DNA from: Trichomonas vaginalis G3
Lineage: Eukaryota; Parabasalia; Trichomonadida; Trichomonadidae
DNA length: 64,000 nucleotides
Assembly (NCBI RefSeq): GCF_026262505.1
Contig: NC_067208.1
Location: 12,595,962-12,659,961 of the forward strand
Direction of reading: 5' to 3'
Under the pieces are notes generated by a model. It did no database searches. It saw nothing but the letters and a program-made list of their open reading frames with translations, and had not been told where the DNA came from. Shown here in pieces: positions 12,124-21,900 of this stretch. Positions within the stretch are counted from its first letter, which is position 1; each line of letters begins with the position of its first letter. Made by a program: the position numbers and the translations under genes.

Positions 12124-13052
12124 TTAAGTCTTCTGGTGTGAATTCGGAGGACTCTTCTTGGATAGAGTCTTGTATTTCCTCTTCTTCTTCCTCTCCATTG
12201 CTTCTGGGAAAGAAGCCTTCTTCTGGGTCGAAAAACAATTATATAATGTTGTAATTGATGAACAAATATATCTTTTCTTTGAGTTCGCTCCTGACTAAAG
12301 AACTTAGTTCCAGGAATACAGAAGACTTCTGTGCGTTGGAAAAGCTGATGTCCTGGACGAATTTGGCAATTAGAGACTTCTTTTTTCCGAAATTGTTCAG
12401 GAGTTTTCATGACGACAGTAACAACATCTCCATCTGCGAGGTCTTGTTGTTGTTCGGAAAGGTAAGAAGCAATGATATGAATGGTTGCTGCGTTGATTCG
12501 AGAAAAGTCGAATTCAAATTGTGTTGTCGTATAATTATCAAACCATTTTGGTACGGTTGTCTCGCAAACTCGTCAACCGTATTCATCTTCGCCATATCCG
12601 TAACTAAAGACTTGGAATTCGGCAATTCTCTGTCGAATGACCGTGGATGTAACGAGGAAGATTTTGACGACTTGGGTATAAAGTTCTGCAACCATTATAA
12701 GCTTACTGTAAATTGTTGGAAAATACTGAACTAAGACATTCGGCTAAGCTCAAAATGGACTTGATTGTTCTTAAGTAAGTTCAATTGAACTAGTAATTGC
12801 CCTTTGTCAGAAACTTCACAGAACTGAGTATTGTATGTAGCGTCTCGGTTAGTGTGTTTTCTTCGGCGTCTTGAGATATTTAGAGCAAATTTGTTGCAAG
12901 AATTTCCTCTTAATTCGCTGCTTAGACTTTTGGTGGTTTATTCTAACGCCTGTGCCAGTTCTTGGAGGTTGTGGAGCTTGTGCGCTTTGTATTAGCCGCG
13001 TTGAGAATTGTGTAATGTTTGAATTGGTGGTTAAACAGCGTTGGGCTCCCAT
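12124..13052 (-). pseudogene. 299-aa orphan remnant (copy A')
   Basis: Matches 17538-18437 on the minus strand, with many breaks. Confidence 0.65.
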
Positions 13053-13622
13053 TAGATAATAAATGAACTGACAAAAAGACAGATATTTAAATATTTGATC
13101 ACGCCATAGGATTAAAAGAAGAAAACAGCATTACTGACGTCAAAAATAAGCGGGTTAAACAACACACTTTTCCGTCACGTACCCCTATTTTTTATTTTTA
13201 TTTTAAATAGCTTGACGCTTAGAAAAACGGATTATATCTCAAATATTGAAAATGAACTATAAACGTTTTTTGTTTGTCTAGTACATATACTTTTTGTCCA
13301 ACGTGTAAACTTTTTTTACACAAAAAACGGTTTTTGAGAGTCGTCGCCGGTTTGAAGGCTTTTGTTTGTAGAGCACTCAAAATTAGTATAACTTGTTGTC
13401 CGGACAAGTATAGGGTTTCATTCGTCGCTACAGGAAAAGCTTACAGGCATTCCAAGGGAAAGTATACTTTGAGAAGCCTTTTTCTCCATTATAGAATGAG
13501 ATTACACGGACGTTATTTTACAAAACTGACAAACACTTTGACCGGAGTACGTTTTTGTTGGCTGAAACAAAAAGTGTCATATAAACATCTGTCAAAAAAC
13601 CGCTTTTTAACTTCACATTAAA
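13053..13622. promoter_or_regulatory. Divergent control region, error-rich (copy A')
   Basis: Corresponds to 18438-18909. The inverted repeat is recognisable but heavily altered at about 13085-13245. No reading frame in it is credible. Confidence 0.5.
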
Positions 13623-13921
13623 ATGCACGGTAAAGCTACGTAAGAATATTTACGTAAGAGGAAGGGAGCATTGAAAACATCAATACTAAAACTGACACAC
13701 AACAAACAGTTGCAACAACAAATGATGAATGACCCCACTATGTTCAACAAATGTCAAGCAACCTCTATGCCTTTTAAACCGAGTTATTGGTGATCAAGAG
13801 TGGAGGTTTAAGAGCGCAAAACTTTTTAAGGCGGAAAATGGGCAGGCTATGGGGTTTGGGAGCTTGCCAGATCCCGGGAAACCAGCTTAAATTACCCTCA
13901 GAGTGCTTCACAATGACATTT
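13623..13921 (+). pseudogene. Large virion protein, 5' remnant (copy A')
   Basis: Matches the first part of the gene at 18910, with many breaks. Sequence degrades further toward the gap at 13922. Confidence 0.6.
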
Positions 13922-13946
13922 NNNNNNNNNNNNNNNNNNNNNNNNN
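13922..13946. other. Scaffold gap (25 N)
   Basis: Run of 25 N separating the fold-back contig from the next contig. The two sides show no continuity, so the join is a scaffolding decision. Confidence 1.
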
Positions 13947-14003
13947 GAAATTTGCGGAGAGGTCTTGACCAATATTGCTAGAGAATTTTGTGTTCCACAA
14001 TAG
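13947..14003 (+). CDS. Possible C-terminal tail of an unknown gene
   Basis: From the first base after the gap a frame stays open for 18 codons and ends at TAG (14001-14003); the tail reads ...ANIAREFCVPQ-like. I do not recognise it. It could be the end of a host or transposon gene cut by the gap, or chance. Confidence 0.2.
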   Translation, partial: EICGEVLTNIAREFCVPQ

Positions 14004-14236
14004 TTACTCATAAATAGTCTCTCATCGCCATTACTATGCGAGCCCATAACCTAAACATCTTGTTTTATAATTGAATTTTTGAGAAATTTCAAGTCTGCGG
14101 TTCCGATTATTTTGTTCTATTGATAGATATTAGTATGAAAACATAGCTCCCAGTATTCTCACAGTACATTGATCTTAGCGCGTGTTGTCACTAAACAAAC
14201 ATCATCTTAAAAAAATTAGCCCTTTTTGCGTTTTGA

Positions 14237-14257
14237 AGACACCTATGGGTGTTCTTA
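14237..14257. repeat. Short palindrome with AAGACACCTAT box in the flank
   Basis: AAGACACC is mirrored by GGTGTTCTT around a short centre. The word AAGACACCTAT recurs inside the element at 15391-15401. Confidence 0.45.
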
Positions 14258-15109
14258 GTAGATTTATCCGCTTCCTTATTGGCGTGTAGAAATAATGGCG
14301 GGGCGCGAATAGGATTGAAAAGAAAATGTTTCTTTCTCTTAAGTGGAACGTGTGTTAAATCCTGTAGGTGATGGAAGAATATTAAAAAAAGCGGATGTGA
14401 AGGGTGGAGTAGGAGCTGTGCTGTATTTCTGGACTACAGGGTGGTGTAAGAGGTTCAATCCAAATTTTTTGGGGTGGGGCGATGTCGGAGATATATATAA
14501 ACGTCAGATCCCGCCATCCACAACGAACAACAAATAACACCAAAACACACTTTTGGTTCTTTCATTCCGTTTCTAATCGTAATTTAATGTAATAATCATG
14601 GATCGTGGATAGCGATTTTTACAAAAATCACGGAACACTTATATCTATATTCTTATATCAAAGATATCTTGCAACAATCAACAAATAATTGTATGTTTAA
14701 AAATAAACGATCAAAATTATCCTTTCATTATTTTAAACACTAAAATTAGTTTTTAACTGATTGACCTAAAAAGCAATTCATATCAATTCATTCATTAAAT
14801 AAACAAAATAAATATTTGAGAGTTATTTCAAAAAAAACACATTGAATTTATTAATTTGTCTCAATTTCAGTATTATAAATTTTTATAATTTCAATATTTT
14901 GAAATACACTTTTTAATATTTCAATATTTATGATATTTCAATGTATTAAGTGGTCTCAAATTGAGCTTCTCAAATATAAGTTGGCCTATTCAAATAATAA
15001 AATTAAATAATATTTAAAATAATAAATAAAAGTGATTGAGGTCATAGCAAAACGGCTGTTTCAGTCATTAATTCTTAAAATAAAAAGGGTAAAAACTAAA
15101 TACAATGGG

Positions 15110-15186
15110 TAAAATTCAATAGTGTCTGTGCTATCGTTCAATTTGAAGGTGTCTTTTGAAACCGCAAGACACATTGAATTTTTGAA
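15110..15186. repeat. Imperfect inverted repeat next to the element border
   Basis: AAAATTCAATAGTGTCT on the left is mirrored by AGACACATTGAATTTT on the right, with a third GTGTC box between. It lies within 90 bp of the start of unit 1. It may be an integration or recombination site; inference only. Confidence 0.4.
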
Positions 15187-15198
15187 TAGTGTATTATG

Positions 15199-15585
15199 GT
15201 TTGACAGACACCAATGAAAAAAATAAAATGATATTTATTTTAAATATATAAGATCCTTATATAAAATATAAATATTTTATCGTTTTATTTTCTTGTTTTA
15301 GAAATGTTTTTTATTGAAAAATCAATAAAACTAACTCCAAAATAAAATTTTTGATTTAAAGACACTATGATGACACCAGGCAAATCTTCCAAGACACCTA
15401 TCGTCGGGAATCTAACAACTCTATCAGCAGACAAATAATTGATTGAGGTGATATAAAAATTGAATTTAATTCAATGATCAAACCGACCCATTTGTATCTC
15501 AAAAATATAATTTTTTCTATGTCAGAGTTTTGATCCCTTTAGGAATCTTACATATACAGCCTTAATTTTCAAGATTTAATAATTA
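15199..15585. other. Noncoding leader with GACAC boxes (unit 1)
   Basis: 387 bp, AT-rich, upstream of GT61. GACAC boxes lie at about 15205, 15361, 15371 and 15392. The only unique border of the array is at its left end. No gene seen. Confidence 0.6.
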
Positions 15586-16821
15586 TTGCTCAATGATGTA
15601 AAACCGATTCAGAAATTAATATTAGAGTGTCAGAGTATGTTTATTTGCGATCTTTTCTCATTACTAGTAAGTTGTTCATTTCTTGTAGCCCTAGAAATTT
15701 ATTCTTATAATCCAGAATTTGCTTTATTCGGATATGAAACTCCGGATTGGACACCGGCATCATTCTTTAAAGTTAAGCGCAAAATTGATGTGCCTCTAGA
15801 AAAAAATTGGCCAGTATTACGATATATAAATGAAACAATAGAAGATCCTACGCAATACCATTTCTCATATAGAAAACCGAAAGAAACACACGACTACAAC
15901 TTTTATTACAAGACACTTCAGACTACACACTATAGACTTGAAAGAGCATATGTTAGCTTTAATGGTGCTGTAGGTCTTGATGAAAACACCATTTTCCAAC
16001 CAACAGATTTTGAAAGGAACGCTACAAATGCAAGTGTTGTAGGCCATTACCGCGAGGTTATTGTTACAGGATATTTATGGGCAACATATAATTTTGGCCA
16101 TTCATTTGAAGATTTTTTCACTCCACTATTTTTAATTCCTGAAGAAATTAGAAGGAGATCACATATTATTGTATTCTCAATGCCATTTCTCTATAATACA
16201 CTCCTGGATCTTCTAGGCTTTTTACCAGATCGAAGAATATATTTACCAAAAAATAAAGGTGAATATATTTCGGCTGATATACTCCATTGTTTTGCAAATA
16301 GAACCTTTTACATCAGTCAATGGGGGCCAAACACTTACAGATTTAAACGGTTCTTGCATGAAAAATTCGAATTAGATAAAATTACACCATCTGAATACTG
16401 CTTTACAAACAGGCCTAAAGGCAAGAGAAGGCATATTCATAATCTTGATGAAGTAATAAATTCAGCAAAAGCAAAGTTCCCAACAATTGATTGGAAATTT
16501 ATTCCAGATAATCATACAAATCTTATTGAATGCGCCAGGGATTTCAAAAAGATTAAGTTTCTTTTCTCTCCTGTAGGTTCAAACATTTGTAAATGCATTT
16601 TTATGGCCGACAATACTGTTGTTATATGCGTTACAGCGAATTTCCCTGAAAATTCTCTGGCAGGTTTCTGTTTAAGTTGTAAATTATTTGAGTTACAATA
16701 TGATTCAATCTCTGCTCATCATTTAGAATATGGTTCACCAATTAATGTGAACGATGCATTATTCCATATAGAAAAATGTTTGAAAGTATTAGAAACTGGA
16801 AATTGGAACGTATATAAATAA
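15586..16821 (+). CDS. GT61-like (DUF563) glycosyltransferase, cargo gene
   Basis: 411 aa, looks whole. A hydrophobic segment at about residues 20-37 suggests a signal anchor, so a type II membrane protein of the Golgi/ER lumen. Five N-glycosylation sequons (N82, N145, N148, N238, N309) support a lumenal domain. GT61-like motifs are GHSFEDFF (171-178) and FSPVGSNICKCIFM (327-340), the latter resembling the family's GxHGAxLTN block before a hydrophobic strand. The family transfers sugars (for example xylose or GlcNAc) to glycans; the substrate here is unknown. It is identical in all clean copies, unlike anything in the capsid module, and flanked by noncoding DNA, so I infer a gene captured from a host. 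Met18 is an alternative start. Confidence 0.75.
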   Translation: MLNDVKPIQKLILECQSMFICDLFSLLVSCSFLVALEIYSYNPEFALFGYETPDWTPASFFKVKRKIDVPLEKNWPVLRYINETIEDPTQYHFSYRKPKETHDYNFYYKTLQTTHYRLERAYVSFNGAVGLDENTIFQPTDFERNATNASVVGHYREVIVTGYLWATYNFGHSFEDFFTPLFLIPEEIRRRSHIIVFSMPFLYNTLLDLLGFLPDRRIYLPKNKGEYISADILHCFANRTFYISQWGPNTYRFKRFLHEKFELDKITPSEYCFTNRPKGKRRHIHNLDEVINSAKAKFPTIDWKFIPDNHTNLIECARDFKKIKFLFSPVGSNICKCIFMADNTVVICVTANFPENSLAGFCLSCKLFELQYDSISAHHLEYGSPINVNDALFHIEKCLKVLETGNWNVYK

Positions 16822-16860
16822 TAAGAATATTAAAATTAATTTTGAAAATAATCTATTTAA

Positions 16861-16903
16861 AGTCGATTTATATTCAATTTTTTGAATAAATTCAAAATCG
16901 ACT
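16861..16903. repeat. AGTCGATTT stem-loop after GT61 (unit 1)
   Basis: AGTCGATTTATATTCAA pairs imperfectly with TTGAATAAATTCAAAATCGACT across a few T residues, 39 bp past the GT61 stop. Confidence 0.55.
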
Positions 16904-17292
16904 CGTAATCCAATAGTTGACAATTTGTAATATCTTTAAAATAGACGCATTATTCATATGGCGCAATGAAATAAAAAAATCAAAATGTGTAAAGCATATT
17001 TTGAATATACTTACTATGCAATTTCATACCAGTCTCTATTAAGTTATCGATATTACAATAAATAAGAAAATGATTGTTGAAGTTCTGTGTAGCTGTCAAT
17101 GTTACATTTGATAAAAAAAATTAAAACATAAATTGAGTATAGCAAGCATTAATCCATTACTTCTAACTTTTTTAACAATTTGATGAAGTTTTAAGAACGA
17201 CGATATATCTTGTTTGGCCAATTGTACAATTGCTACTTAATTCTGATTAAATTATAAAACATAATCTACATACAAAAATATAGTAATGCAAT

Positions 17293-17372
17293 AATCTCGG
17301 GAACATGGCTCTCAATTTTGAATAGTTTACGAATTTCTCAAATAAAATTGAGGGGATTATGTTCCCGAGATT
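17293..17372. repeat. 80-bp imperfect palindrome, CTCGGGAACAT arms (unit 1)
   Basis: Arm 17293-17318 and arm 17345-17372 are complementary over most of their length (AATCTCGGGAACAT, then CTCAATTT). The loop is about 26 nt. The outer 14 bp are perfect. Present in every copy. A cruciform, origin or packaging role is possible but unproven. Confidence 0.8.
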
Positions 17373-17463
17373 TTTGCAAAAACAGTTTTTTAAAAAGTTC
17401 TATAAATTCTTTTACAAAACAATATAACAATATGTATATCTTCAATATTTAGGTCAGGTAAGT

Positions 17464-17496
17464 GGGGCTTCCAGGCGCGTTGCGCCCTCTAGCCCC
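17464..17496. terminator. GC-rich hairpin after the 299-aa gene (unit 1)
   Basis: GGGGCT/AGCCCC outer stem, 4x4 internal loop, GGCGC/GCGCC inner stem, 3-nt loop. It is a sharp GC island 41 bp past the minus-strand stop codon. It could serve in 3' end formation or as a structured RNA. Confidence 0.5.
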
Positions 17497-17537
17497 GAAG
17501 ATGTTTAGTATAAATGAAGTTTTTATTCGGAAAATTG

Positions 17538-18437
17538 TTAGTCTTCTGGTGTGAATTCGGAGGACTCTTCTTGGATAGAGTCTTGTATTTCCTCCTCTTC
17601 TTCCTCCTCCATTGCTTCTGGGAAGAAGCCTTCTTCTGGGTCGAAAACATTATATAATGTGTAATTGAATGACACATTATATCTTTCTTTGAGTTCGCTC
17701 CTGACAAAGAACTTAGTTCCAGGAATACAGAAGACTTCTGTGCGTTGGAAAAGCTGATGTCCTGGAACGAATTTGGCAATTAGAGACTTCTTTTTTCCGA
17801 ATTGTTCAGGAGTTTTCATGACGACAGTAACAACATCTCCATCTGCGAGGTCTTGTTGTTGTTCGGAAAGGTAAAGAGCAATGATATGAATGGTTGCTGC
17901 GTTGAATTCGAGAAAGTCGAATTCAAATTGTGTTGTCGTATAATATTCAAACCATTTTGTACGGTTGTCTCCGAACTCGTCAACGTATTCATCTTCGTCA
18001 TATCCGTAACTAAAGACTTGGAATTCGGCAATTCTCTTGTCGAATGACCGTTGGATGTAACGAGGAAGATTTTGACGAACTTGGTATAAAGTTCTCAACA
18101 TTATAAGCTTAGTAAATGTTGGAAAATACTGAACTAAGACATCGCTAAGCTCAATTGGACTTGGAATTGTCTTAGTAAGTTCAATTGAACTAGTAATTGC
18201 TTTGTTCAGAACTTCACAGAACTGAGTATTGTATGTAGCGTCTGGTTGTGTGTTTTCTTCGGCGTCTTTGAGATATTTAGAGCAAATTTGTTGAAGAATT
18301 TCTCTTAATTCGCTGTTAGACTTTTTGGTGGTTATTCTAACCGCTGTGCCAGTTCTTGGAGGTTGTGGAGCTTTGGCTTTGGTTAGCGGTTGAGAATTGT
18401 TAATGTTTGAATTGTGGTTAACAGCGTTGGCTTCCAT
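17538..18437 (-). CDS. 299-aa orphan element protein
   Basis: Looks whole. The frame is open upstream to a TTG at 18503, but the first ATG (18437-18435) follows an Inr-like TCATTT and is a better start. The N-terminus is Asn/Pro-rich and polar, the middle (about 40-190) mostly helical with hydrophobic stretches, and the C-terminus a Glu run and acidic tail. A segment near residue 235 (RTEVFCIPGTKFFV) faintly recalls the late strands of ADP-ribosyltransferases. I cannot see a full R-S-E set, so I do not assign that function. It stands alone on the minus strand, divergent from the large virion gene, a position often held by early or regulatory genes. Confidence 0.7.
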   Translation of the reverse strand: MEANAVNHNSNINNSQPLTKAKAPQPPRTGTAVRITTKKSNSELREILQQICSKYLKDAEENTQPDATYNTQFCEVLNKAITSSIELTKTIPSPIELSDVLVQYFPTFTKLIMLRTLYQVRQNLPRYIQRSFDKRIAEFQVFSYGYDEDEYVDEFGDNRTKWFEYYTTTQFEFDFLEFNAATIHIIALYLSEQQQDLADGDVVTVVMKTPEQFGKKKSLIAKFVPGHQLFQRTEVFCIPGTKFFVRSELKERYNVSFNYTLYNVFDPEEGFFPEAMEEEEEEEIQDSIQEESSEFTPED

Positions 18438-18909
18438 TAGATAAAAATGAACTGACCAAAAAAGACAGATATTTAAATATTTGAGATAAACCGTTTTCGT
18501 CAACGGTAACCCCCTCTATTTTTTTATTTTATTTAATAGTTACCGTTAGAAAAACGGTTTATCTCAAATATTGAATGAACTATAAACGTTTTTTGTTTTC
18601 TATATATACTTTTTTGTCCAACGGTAAAACTTTTTACACAACGGTTTTTGAGAGTCGTCGCCGTTGACTTTTTTGTAGAGCACTCAAAATAGTATAACTT
18701 TGTCCGGACAAGTAAGGGTCTATCGTCGCTACAGGAAAAGTTACAGGCATTCCAAGGAAGTATACTTTGAGAAGCCTTTTCTCCATTATAGAATGAGATA
18801 GGACGGTTATTTTACAAAACTGACAACACTTTGACCGAGTAGTTTTTTGTGCTGAACAAAAAGTGTCATATAAACATCTGTCAAAAACCGCTTTTTAACT
18901 TCACTTAAA
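18438..18909. promoter_or_regulatory. Divergent control region with AACGGT boxes (unit 1)
   Basis: 472 bp between two divergent genes. It has the 97-bp inverted repeat and about seven AACGGT/ACCGTT boxes (18490-18670), with a GAGAGTCG/GAGCACTC pair further right. YAACGG resembles the general Myb recognition sequence. TCACTT at 18901-18906 is Inr-like, ending 3 bases before the ATG at 18910. Candidate bidirectional promoter and possible replication origin for the SF3 helicase. Confidence 0.6.
18476..18572. repeat. 97-bp inverted repeat (unit 1)
   Basis: Arms 18476-18510 and 18539-18572 are complementary except for a few central positions. The spacer is T-rich. The left arm overlaps the untranslated leader of the 299-aa gene. 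Confidence 0.85.
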
Positions 18910-21900
18910 ATGCCACGTAAGCTACGTAAGAATATACGTAAGAGGAAGGGAGCATTGAAACATCCAATAGTAAAACTGACACCACAACAACAGTTGCAAC
19001 AACAAATGATGAATGACCCCACTATGTTGCAACAAATGTCAAGCAACCCTATGCTTTTAAACCGAGTTATTGGTGCACAGAGTGGAGGTTTAAGAGCGGC
19101 ACTTTTAGCGAAAATGGCAGGCTATGGTGGAGCTGCAGACGGAACAGCTTATAACCCTCAAAGTCAAATGAATTTGAGTTCACTCAAAAATCAAATAACA
19201 GATGTCAAAAAGTCAAACATAGACATACAGTGAAAACGAAAAGAAACTAGAATATGACAGACAGACAAAGAAACTAAATGAGTTAAACGTAGAGAAAAAG
19301 AAGAAAGAAGAACAACTGAAAGAACTAAGTACAGAGGAATATGCGAAAAAAGTGTCAGAAAAAGCAGCAGAAGTAGCAAAAATGGAACAAGATGTTATAA
19401 ATTTGAAAAACCATACTACTCAATATAAAGTACTGAAAGATGAAGAGATAAAACAAAAAGCCATGAAGACATATATGGATAGCGATGAGTATAAAAAAGA
19501 AGTTGAAGCAAATGTAAAGGCAGAAAAACTTTTACAGTTGCAAAACCAAACCGTACAGTATGAAAACTTAGCACAAGAAAGTAAAAATAACGACGCAGCC
19601 ATGCAAAAGGCAATGAAAAGCGCAGAATATATAAAAGCTAATAATGACTGGTTAGATGCCCAAGCCAACGCTAAAGCAGCCCAACTTATAGGGTCAATAA
19701 GGACAAAAATACAAGCGGATGAAGACAGTTCAAATGAAGCTTTAATGAATGCTGACTTTAAGAATGCCTTCGAAGCTCTTCATAGTAAGGTGAAACTAGT
19801 GAACGACTTCTCATCTGGAAAGAAACTGAAGTCTGAAGGTTTCGACAAAGAGTTAAGAGAAGTAGCACAAAATATGACGAAAATAACAGATGCAGCAACG
19901 AGACAGGCAGTTCAAAGTGCCTATGACGCCGTTAGAGCAACTGTTGTGGAAAGTCAAGAAAAAGAGTTACAACAGACCAAAACAGACCTAGTAAATGCTT
20001 TCTTAAAAACGAAAAGTCAGGTAGGACATTATGCTGCAGATGGAACATATGTGCCAGCTGGTGGAACTTATATACCACCAAACCCTCCAAGAGAAGCACC
20101 TGCACCAGGACTACCTAAAACATTTACATCGTCACATGGACACAGACACAGGCATGCACCAAAACCAACACAACAACCAACAGTTCAAAATCCAGCACCA
20201 CAACAACAACCAAAACCAACAGTTCAAAACCCTGCACAACAACCAACAGTTCAAAATCCAGCACCTGCACCACAACCAAAACCAGCACAACAACCACCTC
20301 CACAACCAGCACAGCAACCAACAGTTCAAAACCCTGCACAACAACAACCACAAACAGAGCAAGGACATAAAAGAAGTAGAGAAAAAGGAAACCAAGAATT
20401 CTTAAAAATGCTTAAGGAAGATTATGGTTACCCAGATACTCTTGACTTTAGTGACAGATATAAAGAAGCTATTAGAAAGTTCAAGGAAGGAAATACTGAC
20501 CCGAACCTATTTAGCTTTATGGTTGAGCATCAAATCGGATATAATCTCAAACCTGGAAAATACAAGCTCGCTAAGGGATATGATTTAATAGCATATCATC
20601 CAAATGACATGAATGAATTTACTCCGAGATATTTGATGTCAGAGCTAAATGATAATTCAACTCTCTTCATGAAACGCGTAAAAAATAGAGACGGAACGAA
20701 AGAAGAAAGGTTTATGAGTCCGGATGACTTAGATAGGGAACTTGTTAAAAACGGTCTCGGAATATATGAAATGCCAGCAGATGAGGTACAAGAAACTCCA
20801 CAGGAAGAAGTTCAGATACAACCAGACATGGAAGAAATAGTTCAGCAACAACAGCTAGAAGAGCCTGAAGGAAACGAACAAGTCCCTCCTTTGGAAACTA
20901 ACTTCACAGAACTAGATGAAGATTTGGAACAGCCGAAAAATCTTGACCCTCAACAAGAGTATGAGGTGAATATGGAATCTTTCCAAGAGTCTAAGAAAAA
21001 TTCGGCTGACATAGTAGAAGAATATCGAAAAATGTTCACCGACATACAAAAGACTCCAACATCAGATGAAAATATTCAGCATAGAATGGAAGTACTGAAA
21101 GAAAATGTACGCAAATACAATAATCCTTTTTACTTACGACCATATAACGTTCAATCTTTGGCTGAACTCGGTGAAAATAAAAGGTTAAATTTCAACAAAA
21201 CATATAGAAATGAAACATTGTTTAAAGTTCATTCAGAACCTAACCAATATGGAAACAAACCTACTTTTGTTTCTGCAGACTATGGAACTACAATGAAATG
21301 GGGTCATAAAGCTAATCCGGATAGGTGGTTCATAAACTTACAACCTCAATTCCAAGAAGTTGTAGACGCAATGGAAGTGAATGGTGAACCAGATATAACG
21401 GGTATTTTCAGCGCGGCTTTAATGCCATTGAAAGATATGAAAGATGCAGATATTTTGGACCAGTATGAAATGAACATGGCTGAGGGAAATATAACACCTG
21501 ACGTTCTAGAACATTTATCTCAAAGAACTACACAGAACCATAGAGATGGTATATTTGGTGAAGAGTTTAGAAAGAAAGTTAGGGAGAGAGAAGGAAGAGA
21601 ACCTATTGTACATGACCTTGCAAACGAAAGTTTGCAAAATGTCATAAAAACTTACTTTGCAGACAATGAAATGAGAAGGGATGAATATTTAAGAAAACTC
21701 AAATGGACAGTACCAAATGAAATGTTAGTATTGAAAAACATGTTCCATGACAAAATAAAACCAACTACAGAAATAAATGACGCAAGACTGAAACGTTGGG
21801 TAAAAGCTTTCCCATTCACAAAAGATATTATTGGTTACATGGAAAGAAAACCAGAATGGCTACAAAAACATATATTTGGAAACGAGCTTATTCCATATGG

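Larger units (their letters stand above)
7318..13921 (+). mobile_element. Polinton-like element, error-rich fold-back copy A'
   Basis: Reverse-complement of 1-6830 in the same order: helicase part, small acidic gene, 150-aa gene, ATPase, GT61, noncoding, 299-aa gene, start of the large gene. Every gene is broken, with dozens of breaks overall. The breaks are mostly small length changes scattered evenly over coding and noncoding DNA, and clean copies lie nearby. This fits a raw second pass of one molecule better than age. Confidence 0.9.
13947..15198. other. Non-element flanking sequence, probably host
   Basis: 1,252 bp that match nothing else in the window. The first 600 bp are mixed in composition; the rest is very AT-rich, with repeated ATTTCAATATTT-like words (about 14868-14945). 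A frame at 14343-14537 is not convincing. Near-palindromes with GACAC boxes occur at 14237-14257 and 15110-15186. I find no RNA gene. This is the only unique DNA next to an element border. Confidence 0.6.
16822..17537. other. Noncoding stretch between convergent GT61 and 299-aa genes (unit 1)
   Basis: 716 bp with no supported gene. It carries three inverted repeats listed separately. The middle part (about 16910-17290) is plain AT-rich DNA. Candidate place for 3' ends, a replication origin or a packaging signal. Confidence 0.65.

Noticed and set aside
14343-14537. 64-aa frame in the flanking DNA
   Set aside because: No recognisable domain, odd composition and no supporting signals.
20168-20346. 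CRISPR-like array
   Set aside because: The repeats are in-frame codons for a Pro/Gln linker, with no spacers or cas genes.
20031-20405. 124-aa His/Gln/Asn-rich frame in the repeat part of the large gene
   Set aside because: Shadow frame over low-complexity PTVQNPA repeats.
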